Assembly: GCA_013400155.1 (NCBI GenBank)
Contig: VXBM01000043.1
Location: 269,097-333,096 of the forward strand
DNA: 64,000 nt
Origin: Helopsaltes ochotensis
Taxonomy: Eukaryota > Chordata > Aves > Passeriformes > Locustellidae
Direction of reading: 5' to 3'
The translations under genes were made by a program, and so were the position numbers. The notes under the pieces were generated by a model that was not told the DNA's origin, did no database searches, and saw only the letters and a program-made list of their open reading frames with translations. Shown piece by piece: positions 1-13,200 of this stretch; the first letter of the stretch is position 1, and each line of letters opens with the position of its first letter.

Positions 1-3000
1 TGAGATTTATATACCTTAAACCTTTTGCAAATAGCTAAACAGGGTAGACGTGCCCCCACAGGAGCATTTATGTCTGAGTGTTGTAACTACCCATGAAGTC
101 TGTTCACAACAAAATATTGCAACATGTATTAACTGAGACTGGACACATGCACATTGGGATGTGATGCCTAATGCTACTGCGAACTCAAGTTTGTGTAAGT
201 CTGCCGAAACACCTGTACCATGCATTTGCACATAGTCTACTAATTGCTCTAACAATGTCTATGCAAACAGTTATAAAGCTGCTGAGGTGGAAAAAAACAT
301 GTATGCACCAGCCACCCCTGACTGGAAACATATCTATTCACAACACTTATGCAACAATCAATGGCTTCTCAGTACTTTTATTCAGTACCGTTTGAAAAAT
401 ACATCTGCTTTTCCCTTCTAGCTGATTTTTCTATTCTTTTTTATTTTGTATTTTATAGTAGTTATGCATAGTATAGATGAGAAACTGCCTGTATCAACAG
501 AGAAAATCATTCTGGACAGGAATATTCAAATGCTAATGCATAGTATATTTATTTTCAGAGCAGTTGTAGCTTGAGTACTCTGGGCATCTTCAAACTGAAC
601 AGTGACATCTCTAGACTGAAGTCTCACATAATAGAGTTAACTTCATAGTGTAAGAAACAGAGTAAGAATATGAGCAACACCTCTTATGACTTGCTCACTG
701 TTGTTTTCATAACTTTGCAAAAATGTAATTTTTTTTCTTTGGGAAGCTGACCCTTTGAAAAAGTAGCAGAAGTATGGATTGTGTTATTTACTTCGATGTT
801 TTGAAATTCCAGTGTTGACATTTACTCTAACAAAGACCTCTAACAAAGACCTAAGGGAGTCAAAGAGCAGGTGGGACAGCGTAAGAATGTGCTAATAGAT
901 GCCAAAGTAAAAGCTCAACTAGGTGAAAAAACCAACATATGATCTAATCAGAGAAGTTCTGAGAATTGAGAAGCTGAAAGTAAACAACAAAATATTGGGT
1001 ACTGGAAAGAGCTCCCAGAAGAGTAGAAATGTAATAGAAATGCTTCCTTCAAGCAAAGAGGGGCATAATAGTTAGGCAGAACTCCTGTCAGGATCCTGTT
1101 TTCAGATCAGAGGAGAGAACAGAAATCAAGTTCTAAGAATGCAGTGGTATCAATTTGGAAGAAATAAATTACAAAGAACAACATCATGAGATGTGGAAGC
1201 CATTTGATCTTTTAAAAATCCAAGTTAATAGATATTAAATGCGACTTGATGAAGTATTCATAAAGGAAAAAAGCCTACAAAACGATAAAATACTCCAGTC
1301 TGCTGATCAAGGAAAGATTACTTTGGAAATATATTATATTGAAATCTTTCCTGGTAGAAAGAGAGCCTTATTTATCAGATGGAAAGCAGACAGGCATTCT
1401 CATGTGAATTTCAAAGTCTCCAACCACACAGATATGGCTAGAGTATAACAATCTAAATCTCATTTTATTTTAGACACAAAATGGGATCACTGTGTTTCTG
1501 AGGTGTCGAGGTTTCTACTATCTGAGCCAAACTCAACTTCATGGATGGTGAAACAACTTTTTTAAAGGATTTTAGACTTCAGAGTAGCTGCTACTAAAGC
1601 ACTCTTCAGATGAGCTTTGAGTCAAAATTCATCTGTACGGAAGGCTTCAAAAAGGATTAGTCCACACACAGGGAACAGACACCAACATCCCCAGTGGGGG
1701 ATCACACACAGTACTTCTCCATCCCTAGGAGTATTATTGGAATTCAGAGCTATTACCATCATTATGACAACTTTCCACATTATGTTTTTCTGTTTTGAGT
1801 GCCATTTAATCATCTGCAGAGTAGGCAGGGTTTGTTTATTCTAGACAAAAATCTATAAGTGAATTCTATTTTTATTAATATGGAAAAAAATCATTTAAAA
1901 AAAAGCACAAAAATTCAACACCAACCATACAAAGCTAATACAGAGAGGAGAAAAAGCAAATAGTCTACCAAAATGTTAAAGAAATTAGGCCAAAATGAGT
2001 CACCAGCAAGATCTTCAGATGTGTTGTAACAACATTTAGCTACAACAGAGGGTAAAAATGGCTCTCTGAAGTCCTTCCACACTTTTTGTTTAGTCCAGCC
2101 AAAGATACCCATGGTCAAGAATTGAAATCTCATCTAGAAGAACAAGTATCTTCCAATACACTACTGTGTAGCCTTTAGGGAAAGCAATGTTTCAAGCAGG
2201 CAACATTCTTTTCTACAACGTTCTTCTAAACTACCCAGAAACTTTGCGAGGGTAAGCTGAAGGAAAATTACTTATCAACACAGAATCTCCCCTTTCTTTC
2301 CCACTCCACCCTCTTCAGCATGCTTTTGCCATTATGGTATATTATCTGTTTATCCAAAGAGTCTTCCAAGATGTAAGAACTGGGAATAAAGTGGGGAAGA
2401 AAAGGGAAGAAGGAAAAATCTCAGGTTCACAGCTTATGTCCATAGGCTTTTTTTCCCTTCCTACTGCCTTCTGCCAAATAAAAACATATTCAGAGTCTGC
2501 TATTGTATTGAAACGTCTCAGGCAGTTCATCAGTCTAATCACAGCTAATACTAGTTTTAGTCATTAAACAAAAAGTGAATACTTTTTCTCTGGCTCTTAT
2601 TATATATACAAATCCCTCCTTAAAATTGCCTCAAAATTCACTTGCAAGTACTTCAACTGACATTAACATGATCTAGAGAACTCAGTTCCTGTAGTGTATG
2701 TAGGTGCTACTACTCTTCTCTTGAAAAGCAAAGGGTGTTTATATAGAGCGTCATTCATTCACTTTCATCTTCACCCCCACAGAAGAAAGTGCCAAGACTC
2801 CACTTTCAACAGGATCAGACCTTTGACCAATCTGGTTTACCCCCCAGGCTGAGAAAGGTTCAAAAGAGCAACAGAGGAAGTCTGACCTACTCTTGTTCTG
2901 TGAAACAGACTGGAAATGCAAACGATTAACAAGAAGTATGACTTTACTACTCAGCACACAAAGGACAATAGTAAAGAATGCAATGAATGAGGTGTTTCCT

Positions 3001-6000
3001 AGACCCTCAACTCTTAAACTTGCAACATTACAAAGAAAGATGATCTACAGACTTTTCTCAATTTTTAATTAATAATGATGTCTTAGTTTGGGGTAAAAAT
3101 ATTCAATATAGAAAGTGTAAAATCATGGCGCAGAAAAAAGAAACAATGTCTTGGATAGTGAACAGAAGAAAAACCATGTAATCAGGGTGAAGCTGGAAGC
3201 CTGTGGACTGTGGTCATTGGAAATGAGCTAGTTGGGATGGAGAAAGATTGCTGAGGAGAGTAGTGTAAATGGGGTGTTGAATGACTTAACCACTTATTTC
3301 CTTGCTTTTTGTTTGTGTTGGCATACAGGAAGTCCAGCAATCTTAACCAGAAGCTGATAAAATCTGAGCATGTGGCTAGGTAGACAGAGAAGTAGACAAG
3401 TAAAAGAGTAATATACATCAGCACAGAGCATAAATAACATTGGCTAAGAAACCAGAACAGCTTTGTTTCATACATCACAAAGTAGATGTATGTAAGACAG
3501 AAGTACTATGTAACAATGCAACACAGAGCTGAATATAAGTGAAAAAAACAAATTGAAGACTCGTGTGACTTTAGCTCAATAGGAGGCCGCAGCACTTGCA
3601 AACTTATTTAAATGAGGTTCAAGATACCTTGTATATCTCTGTATCCAAATCGTTCCGTTAGTAAGTAAAGACACACTGCCTAAAAATTTCAGATACAGGG
3701 TCTGGCTCACCCGGTCCAGCTCCCCCACATGGAGAGCCTGGATACATTAATTGCTGTAGGTACATGGATGCCAGGTCTTTTGAGCTCTAAAGGAACGCAT
3801 GAGAAGATGTCACGTTCAAAAAGAGTAAATGACAATACGGAAAACAGGTAAGCAGACTATGTTTTATAATCATCCAACACCCAACTATCCTAGCACATAC
3901 GAATCACCACAGTGAATAGTACCCATTCAGAAAGGCTCCAAGGGCACCTGCTCTTTCTTGTTTGGTTTTCTTCTTTTTTTAAGTGGCAAGGTACCTAGTG
4001 TTTCCTCATGACAAATTCTTTGTCACAATATCCTAAATTAGTACAAGGTAAATAATTCATGATCTTCATCTAAAATTGCAAAGCATATGAAAAGTGAATC
4101 ATTTGCATGGTTCACAAATTGCTGAAAAGAACTACTATGCAATGCTTCAGAAACCAGGCTTAGACTGTGCTGCAGTATGAACTCCTTGTTTTTCTGCTCG
4201 GTTCTGTCTCATTGCTGGGCTCAGGACCCTTCCTGCTCTGAACGCTCTAATTTGATAGTCTGCTGGTCTGGAGTGATCAACATCTCAGTGATCTTTGCTC
4301 AGTTGTCTGACAAAAAAAAAGAAAAACAGGAAAAGCAAGTATGGCAATGGATAAGTCCAGTCTTTATTGACTGGAGATATTTGCAAAAGTAGAGAGAAAA
4401 ACAGAATGAAAGTATTCACACTGCCAATGTCTAACAAAGGAGGACAGGCAAATGCCCTCTGTCATCAGTAAATAGACAGGGTCTTCTTGAGGTTAACTTA
4501 GGGGAATAAAATTTTCCTCTGTGAACAGTTTGGAAATGTTTTGCTTTGTATTTCTTGCCCCCAGTTTTTCATATTTTGGCTCACTTCTTTTTGTTGGGGT
4601 TTTTTTAAGTTTCCCAACTTGACCTTGCAATTGCAGACCTAAAGAAAAACTACTGTTCTTGCTTCCTGGGAATTGGGCCACACATCTGGATCTTCTGTTT
4701 GTTTAAAGGCAAAGGTCTAAGCTCTGGAAGATGCTGAGTGCTCTCAGCTTGTTAACTTCATAGATCAGAAAATCACTTGACAGCGGAAGAGATGCAATTA
4801 TTTCTTGATTACTTGGTCTGCCGTCTCTCTGTCTCTCTCAGGCAGACTTTTCCCCTCCTAGACCCTTCTACCCACCTCACTATCTCTGAACAACCTCCTC
4901 TTGCTTTTCTCTTCTGAACTACACGTGCATATATGGAACAGCCCCCAGATTCCTTCCTTCCCAGGATGGCTGGGACACAACTCGACCATTACAAATTCCC
5001 CCATTTTCTTCACACAGATTCCACAGTCTTTATAACCAACAAGCATGAAAGACAGCAAGGTAGTGACTAAGAGTGTCCAAGAGACACTTCTAGCCAGTGT
5101 GGAAGCCAGGGCATGGCCAGAAACTGGACACTTCACTGTATCACCTTTGGTTTTGTCCTGTGGCACATCAGCAGAGCTTCCTCACAAACTGCATGCATTA
5201 GGAAAACACCTTTTTTTCAAGGCTGAACTCATATTTCCAAATTGGAAGTTTTCATACCACATTTCAAACTGCAAAGTATTTTTAAAACCTGTATTCTAGT
5301 CAAGAATGTACTAATTCAAATTTACCATTAGACAAGTGACACATCATGAGCTTAATAAAAACGTGTCGGGGTAAGAGTTTGGTTAAAAACAGGATTTCAA
5401 CAGGTACATTTCAAAGATATAATGCAATTACAACTAACTTATCTTTAGATTTGTCCAGCTGAACACAAATTTTAAAAAGAACTGTGCCAGTCTGCTATAG
5501 TAGCTTGTTCCAGACTTCCCTATCTCTGTGATATAGTGTGTATGAATTACATATAACATTAGCCAAAATCAAAAGGTATAATAGCAACAAAACCAACCCC
5601 TCCATACAAGTTGAGAACTGTGTTTCAGCCAGTATACATGACTGTCTACATAAATGAATTAAATAGAACACAGAATACAATTAACATTTTTTCTTCATCT
5701 ATCTTCATTTCCTAAGCAGCTCAGTTAAATTAAAAAAGCGCTGTTTCTTTTTCATTGCTGTTAGTTTCTCATGTGAAACAAAGACAGACCAACCTTAAGC
5801 CTTTTGATAAATACGATACCGTGGTAACTGCAGCATTCACTTTGTATCCCATTTCTCCAGGTTCCTGTCAGCCAGATGTCACTTGCAATGCAAACACTAG
5901 AAAAATATGAAATAATAATTTCATACATCATCTATACGAGCACGAGCCAGTCAAACATTCAATACAATTCAAACTGCTACTACACATAAAGCAAATATCA

Positions 6001-7162
6001 TCCAAATAATATTTAGAATGATTGAAAGGCTTTTGATTTGGAAGTGTATTCTCTTAAGCTAAGTGGTCCCCACGACCATCCAGAAAATTCAATTGTTTCA
6101 TTTTAAAATGTTTTCTGCCCAAAATTATATCAAATCCTAATGTCTCAGTAGAAACACATGGGATTGGATTGCTGACTGGGCGCCCGATGTCAAAGAGGAA
6201 TCTAATTTTCCAATGGCATTTCCTCATACTGTCTCACCAAAGCACAAAATTGATAAAATTTTAATGGATAATTTTCAGAGCAGGACATTAGCCATCATGC
6301 TGGGAAATAGTGCAGGAGAACACTGCGTAGCATCAGAAAGGCAATGTATCAGAAGACAGTTTAAATAAATATTAATAAAGCACACGCCTTACATTTTATA
6401 TTTTCTCTTGCAACTAGAAACAGAATTCAGAAAGTAAGTTTTGCAGTAACAGGCACATCTCTCTTCCCTTCTTTTCCAGGGCATTTTTTACAAGTGATGC
6501 CCTTAAAATATGGGTGTGAGATATTACTTAAAAGAGCACAGTGTTCATCTTTTACTGGGGTGACACAGTCACAGTCAACACAGTCCTCTTCTCATTGACA
6601 TCAATTGTGAAAGTCATAGTGACTTCAATGATGACTACATCACTAACCACTCCATATAACAAAATGTTTTTGTCAAGTAACTCCACAGAAAAAATTGCAG
6701 TTCTGGGATAAATGAAACATCACCCTTCTGCATCTCCTGATGGGGCAAGGTATTGCAAGCACTTAACACCAAAAGCCATGACAAGATGAAAAGGGCTAAA
6801 TCCTACTTCTGATGACAAGTTAGTTATACAAGGGAGAAAGGTACTAATTAACTGTATTAGGTTATCACTCAGTAACAATGTAAAATACGTGTATGGAAAT
6901 GTGCTATTTAAAATGTGCTCTTCTCAGAATAATTTTCCTTTCGATTAAGTTGGGTTATTAATCATTTAAATTTGAGATTTATTTAGAAAATACAAGTGGA
7001 CAGGTGAAAAAAAAAAGTGAAATAAGATTTTACTAACCTTTGCAATTTATTTTGAGTTTAAAATGAAAGTGTAACACAGTGGAATATATAGTGAACTAGA
7101 CTGACTCAGCTTTCCAGGACCCATTTCTTGTCATTTATTACTAGTTGGGTTTTGAAATCTGC
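1..7162. other. AT-rich noncoding stretch, no gene seen
   Basis: This interval is AT-rich and CpG-poor on both strands. The open frames in it are all about 100 codons or shorter, have no recognisable domain, and are rich in Cys, Leu, Phe and Ser as expected of translated AT-rich noncoding DNA. I see no CR1 tail, LTR end, tRNA or snRNA. Small local structures are a 13-bp tandem duplication near 830 and a short TCTCTCTG direct repeat near 4825. It would lie in intron 1 if the minus-strand promoter at 26 kb drives a long transcript, but that is inference. Confidence 0.6.
825..850. repeat. 13-bp perfect tandem duplication
   Basis: The unit CTCTAACAAAGAC occurs twice head to tail (825-837 and 838-850) without a mismatch. 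This is the size of duplication left by replication slippage or by repair of a break. No function is implied, and the identity of the two copies suggests it is fairly recent. Confidence 0.8.

Positions 7163-7210
<48 letters not shown>
7163..7210. repeat. Compound (GT)n(AT)n microsatellite with T17 run
   Basis: About seven GT dinucleotides pass into about nine TA/AT dinucleotides and then into 17 consecutive T residues. Such compound dinucleotide tracts are length-polymorphic. The terminal T-run could also be the antisense poly(A) tail of a retrocopy, but no cDNA-like sequence adjoins it. Confidence 0.9.
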
Positions 7211-10200
7211 AGGGTATCCAGGTGAGTGCATATGGAAATAGAGAAAGGTACAGTAGCACTTATGCTTATGAGGCTATATCTACTTTCATCAAGAGTTAAG
7301 TCTTTAAAAACTTTAATAAATATCTAAATAAAACTTTCAGAACATTAAAATGGAGGTTTAATTTTCTGGGGGAGAAAACGCCTGCCCGTGCCACATGCCA
7401 AGTCTACCACAGGTTGGTATTTTTCTTTTAGAGTAAACTGAAAAACATCACTGAAACTCTCAGATTGGTTAACGACTATAGGGCTCATCATGCAGCCAAA
7501 GATACTTCCATAGTTACAGCTTTCATTCAGAAATACTCACTTTTATTTCACTGCTCAGAGGCCAGAGCCATTGTGAAGAGGAAGAAATTAACATTTTGGT
7601 AGAGCTCTTTGTGGTTCACTTCACCTCTCTTCCAGTCAGCCTTGGAAGGAGACTTCCCTGGATGTAGCCAATAAAATGGTTTTGGCACAATGCAGAAGTC
7701 ATACTGGAGCACGGCTTCCCTAGACCCCAGCTCTGAGCTGAACACAACCAACTTACAATTGCCCAACTCATGGATCAAGCAGTGAGCTATACCTTCCCCA
7801 ATGCTTTTGGCATTTTTGCAGCAACAATCTGCTAAACTACCACATCTAGTCTATCCTCCACACCAGTCACTTTTGCTCCACCGGTGACTCAAAGGAGCTT
7901 CCCTTTCTAAAATAGGAGGGAAACAGAAAGCTAAAAAATGGAAGGCGGAGCTGAAGCCTTCTTTGGTGTGTCTGAGTAAAAACAAGACCTCTGTGGCTCT
8001 TCTCTTCATCCTTCCTGCTCCATCTTCTACAAGTGGAAGGCAGTCTCAATTTTCTCTGTTAATCAAAGGAAGCAGAAGACAGTTCTGCTTGCACTGCATA
8101 AACATTGAACTGGGCAGGATATTCAGTGCTGGAAAGAAAGTTTTTCCAGAGAGGATTGAAATTCTCAGAGGGTTGGCAAGGTGTATTGTCTTGATCTGGC
8201 AACTCAGAGTAATGAAATCTAAACAGAGTTTTATTAACAAGCCTTTTCACACCTCCTCTGCTCCCAGCAGCTGAGCTCAGCACTGAAAGAGAGACTATAA
8301 TGCAGGAACTTTTGAGAAGCTTTCTGTGCCTCTCTCAAATGAAGCATGCATTGGTTGCCTAACTGTGCATGAGTACAGTACAGCACCAGCATCAGCTCCT
8401 GCCAAAACTCTGTTACTGGAGGAAATTGCAAATTTGACAGATTTGCCATCCTAAAGTCATAATGGCCTAAGAATGAAGAGGAGAGGGAAACTGATTTCCT
8501 CACATCCTGACCAGATTTGCTCTACATCCTCACTGATCTGTGCTGATAGCCTTTGATAGTAGCTTAAGGGTGCGAAAGAACTCTTTAATTATCAATCTGA
8601 CTTATAAGTCTATTTCCACCTTTGCAAACACCACTGAACTTTTATTTTAATCAGAAAAAAAAGTACACTGAAAAAGCACACCACAGATGCAGACATTTTT
8701 CTTTTTCATTTAGAGAAAAACTTTACATCTGAGACTTGTAGTTTTAGCTGTCTCTTTTTTTCTCCTGAAAAGGATTTCACTTCTCTCAGTGCCAGCTGAA
8801 CATATCTTTCCTGGTTCTTTCCTTTTAAGACTTTGAAGTTTCTAAGTAAGTAGATTAGGTGGGTAACTATCTGTTCAAGACTTTGTGGAACGTATTCAGA
8901 GTAGCTAACACCAGGTGGGTTGATTGTGGAGCAGGCACAGCAGGATTGCTCCAGAGGCTCCTGGCACTTTGAATAACTGGTGCATCTGCGCAACCTAATC
9001 CCACATTTTGACTACTCAAACAACACACCCCCCTGTATAACCTGCTGGTGGTTACCTGTCTCAGGCACTTCATCAAATAAAATCTGAAATCATTACATTA
9101 AGTTCTTCAGACGAGGAAGAAGGAGCCCTGCATGCAGAAATATACCGTGTTGATTTACACAAGCTGGACTTACTGCTCAAACTACAGGGGGAAATTATAC
9201 CATAAGTGGCACTTTGCAATATTTAAGCTTGAAAACGTGCAACTGGGCATAGGGTTGGTTTTATGTGTCTGTATTCTCTTTGCTTAAAGGTTGTTTAGAG
9301 ATACATTTGCATCTCCAAGACAAAGTACACGTTAATTACCTCATGTTTGCCCTGTACTTTCAGGAAGGAAAGCTATATAAGTGCTAAGTGCTATTAGCAT
9401 CATCTCCTTCTATTTTTCTCTTTCAGCTTTTAAGTGAATATAGTGCTTGTGAAAGTTGTTGGATTGACAGCCCTGGAGACTGAAGTCTAAAGTGCAGCAC
9501 ACCCGCTGAGCCAAACAGAACTAAAATGTACAAAAGCCTCTCACCAAATTTTAAATACATGCTTCATTTAGCTATTGTTCTACAATGGCACGTAATGCTA
9601 CCACTGAAAGTTTTGCTGCTCCCATTTATTTGTTCTAAACATCAGTTCAGACTCTTCTTTTATTTCTTTCTTTTAAAAACTGTTTCTTGCTGACGGGCAA
9701 CACCCCAGAGACTGCTTCCCTGCCTTCAAAATCCCACCTTACGATAGAATGCTGTTGAAGTGTAACTTCATGCTGCTGCAGTCAGGTACAATGGTGCATC
9801 CTGGCATTCACTTTGCACATCACAGAAAAGTACATTAGCTAATCTCACACAGTTTTAGTACTGATCACACTAAGTGCTTGTCTGCAGAAATGCTACTCTA
9901 TACTATAATCTAAATCTGAGGCAAGGAGACTTCTAATGGAAGATCTGCTCCAGTAGACAGGAATAGTAGTGTTTCTCAGAAAACTAAGTCAATAGTTAAA
10001 TAATAATTCAGTGTTTTCTGAGAAATGGGTCATCTTATCTTTATTTAAACACTAGATTTCCAACAGTACACCTCTGACCCCTGAAAAGGGTTTGAAATTT
10101 TTTTATAATTTACTTTTTTGAAATCCTTTCCAGTATACCAAAAGACCAATCCTACCTTCTAAGATGCCTCTCTTCCCACAAATACATTCAGATCACTTAC

Positions 10201-13200
10201 AGAGTTTTCTCTTGATTTCAGCTAGGGTCACTGCTCTCTCCAGGAGACTGCTATTCCTGTAAACAAGTTCTCCAAATTACACAAATGTTTACTGGCTGTT
10301 GGTTTCACAGTCTCCTTTTTATCCACTGTCTGCTTGCCTCCAGGTGGGACTGTTTGAGCTTTTAAGTGAAGGGACTGATCCTAGCTGACTAGAGTGAGCA
10401 CATGAGATGCGGAACACCTGCAGTGTATAGTGCTGATACTAACAGCTGCTGTTTCAGATGCTTCCAGAAGATTCTTTCACTTGTCTTGACAGGTTCCAAA
10501 ATGCAAGTTTGGTACCTGGGTCATCTTCAGTCCTGCGTAACTTCAAGACCCAGCACTTACAGAAAGTAATTCCTTTCCAATTCAAATTACTTTCCAGTTC
10601 GGGAAATTTTTCAGGGCTTCTTGTCAGGGCAGGCTAGTCTTTTATGACTTCCAGCCTGCAATGCTGCTCCTTTCTATTTCATCTTGACTTGATGTCATTA
10701 GTCTTCTTTCACAGAAACCTGAGCATTCTTTTCCTAATTTATCTAGATGGTACCCTGACAGCAGCTTCTTTGATCAAGACTTTGCCATTTATGTCTCTTC
10801 TCCCGTTAATCATTCTCTGAAATGAGACTTGTAGTAAAAAATAATTAAATCAAGTCTGACTGCCTTCAAATTTCTTAGCTTTCTGGGATTCTGGGTACTC
10901 ACTTATGCCAGGCCCTTTGGAGACACTGTGCTTTCTCTGCTCTATTAAACTGGTCATTTGGGCTATTTTCCTGTACTAGAAGGTCATAACAGGTTTTATA
11001 ATCGGTAAAACTAAAGAGATATTTACAGGATGTAGCTATGACATCCAGATTTTGTTGTTTGATAGTTCTCCCAAAAAGAATCTACCTTTTTCTATTAAAA
11101 AAAATCTAGAGGCAAAGTGGCCACATGATAATTTTTTCTGTCCTTGCTTCTTGGAAAACAAGAATTCTCTATTATGCAAAATGTCTGTGCTTAACTCCAG
11201 GTTCCCACCTGTTCTCTTTCCTTTCGAAATTGATTTTCTGCCACTTCATATGTGCAGAGAAAAAAAGACTAATGATTAGTTGGAAAATGATATTTAAAAA
11301 AAAAATCTTTTTATAAGTGTCTTCTAGACCAAATGTTTATCTGCCTCATGTTTTGTGAGGTCTGATTGTGAATGAAAATCTCCAGCTTGTACAGTGCTTC
11401 AGGATCTCTTCTCAACAAGATGGTCTATCTCCTACTCATCAGACTTGTTCTCTCTTGCAAGTTGAATTCCAAGTCCTAGGCATCTGTGGCCTGGTTCCTA
11501 AAAGTCTAAAAGGCCAACCATGACCAACATCCTAATTTCTCTGGCCAGTGGAAATCTCATTAAGAGTACAGCTTATCTGTGAGTGAGACGAAACTTCCAT
11601 GAATCTGAGATGATAAAATAAACTGCCCCAGGGGAATAATAAATATCACAGTATTTAACACCTTCCTCATCAATGAGAAGCACATTTTTTAATGACTTTG
11701 CTGGCATAACCATGGATATCAGTATGAGCCTAAACTTAATTAAACAAGAAGTGTTACTGACTACCTTCTTCCAGTTTGACAAAAAATAGGGAAAAAAAAA
11801 AAAGACATGATGTTTGATGTACAGCGCATTATTTGGTTCAAGGCCAGAAGGTGCTGAGGTTTTACAGTGCTCAATATATTTTACTGCATATGTGTTTGTA
11901 TATAAAGTAATTGTAATACACCATACAGATCTACATAGATACAGAACAGGATTAAAAACAAACAAACCAACAAACCAACATTAAGACTTTTTTGACATCT
12001 ACGACAGACCAGCATTTGTGCTTAAGCCAGAAATGATCATCTAGCTTTGTCAAACACCGCTGGTTTTTATAAGAAATAGTCTGATAAATTCAAGGCAAAT
12101 CATCATCTGGTTTCCTGTGGTACAAATGGCTGCATATAATGCATGTTCTAGCTATTAAGTCTAAAGCATTACAAGACCATAATGTTCTGTATCTCATCTC
12201 AAATTTTCAAACAATCCAATATCCAGTCTATGTATAGATATATTCTTGCTGTTTAATCTCTTAAAAATCAATCAATATTAATGTGTCTGCCTTAAACTTT
12301 TAAGGTCATTGTCTCCCTTCTGACATTTTAAACTACACCAACATCACATTATATCATTATAGACTCATGAAGCAATGTACTTTTACATTTTTGCAAGATA
12401 ATGTCTCTTTTGTGTTTCAGTTTTTATCATAATATAAATCTTGAAATGTAATTTGCATATCTTTTGTTTAGCAAAGGAGACCCCCATTTAAGGCTATGTA
12501 ATTTTAATACATAGATTTAAAAGTGGATGACTTTTTAAAGGAAATGCACCAACATATTCCAATTTATTCTTCAACTGAAGCGGCTGCTCCATCAGTAAAT
12601 TAGTAAATTCCCTTAACAATACACTTGCTAACAGTTATGGTCTGCCTGCCTTGGGCTCACTTGACAGTACGGTTGCCATCTGTTAAGAAGTCCATTCATG
12701 GATTTTAAAGGGCTATTTCTAGGCTTTTACTTTAAACATTGAAAAACACCTCTCTGCTCTTCAGCCTTCCCTCTACTTGCCCTGTCTTTCCTGTCCTTTG
12801 TTCACCTCCCTTCCCACCCTGCTAAGAGCACCAGGGTACTCCCAGCAGCCACATCCCAGCTAAAGGCTTTCAGGCACATTCAGTTCCAGGGAAGTCTGGC
12901 CCATTTTCAATGCCCAAGGTGCACAAGTGGAGAAGAGGGAGGACACTTACAGACAGGAACAGACAGAAATGAACAGGATCAATGAAGAAATTCAAACGCA
13001 GCCATGAAGGAAACAAAATCAAGACGATGAATGGGAAAGGGATAGTAGGAGCTCTGGCTCTGGAGAGATGGATATTTCATGAATTCCTTCAATAAATAGG
13101 GAACCTCTAGGGAAATTCAACACCTGGCAATCTTAGTGGATAGTGGTGCTGCAAAGAAAGCATAATGTTCACCCCTCTGGTAAATTCAAGCAATTAAACC

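Noticed and set aside
11573..11965. 130-codon minus-strand open frame
   Set aside because: The composition is Phe/Leu/Ile/Ser-rich as for translated AT-rich DNA. It has no motif, no splice or poly(A) context, and a length expected by chance in a 64-kb AT-rich window.
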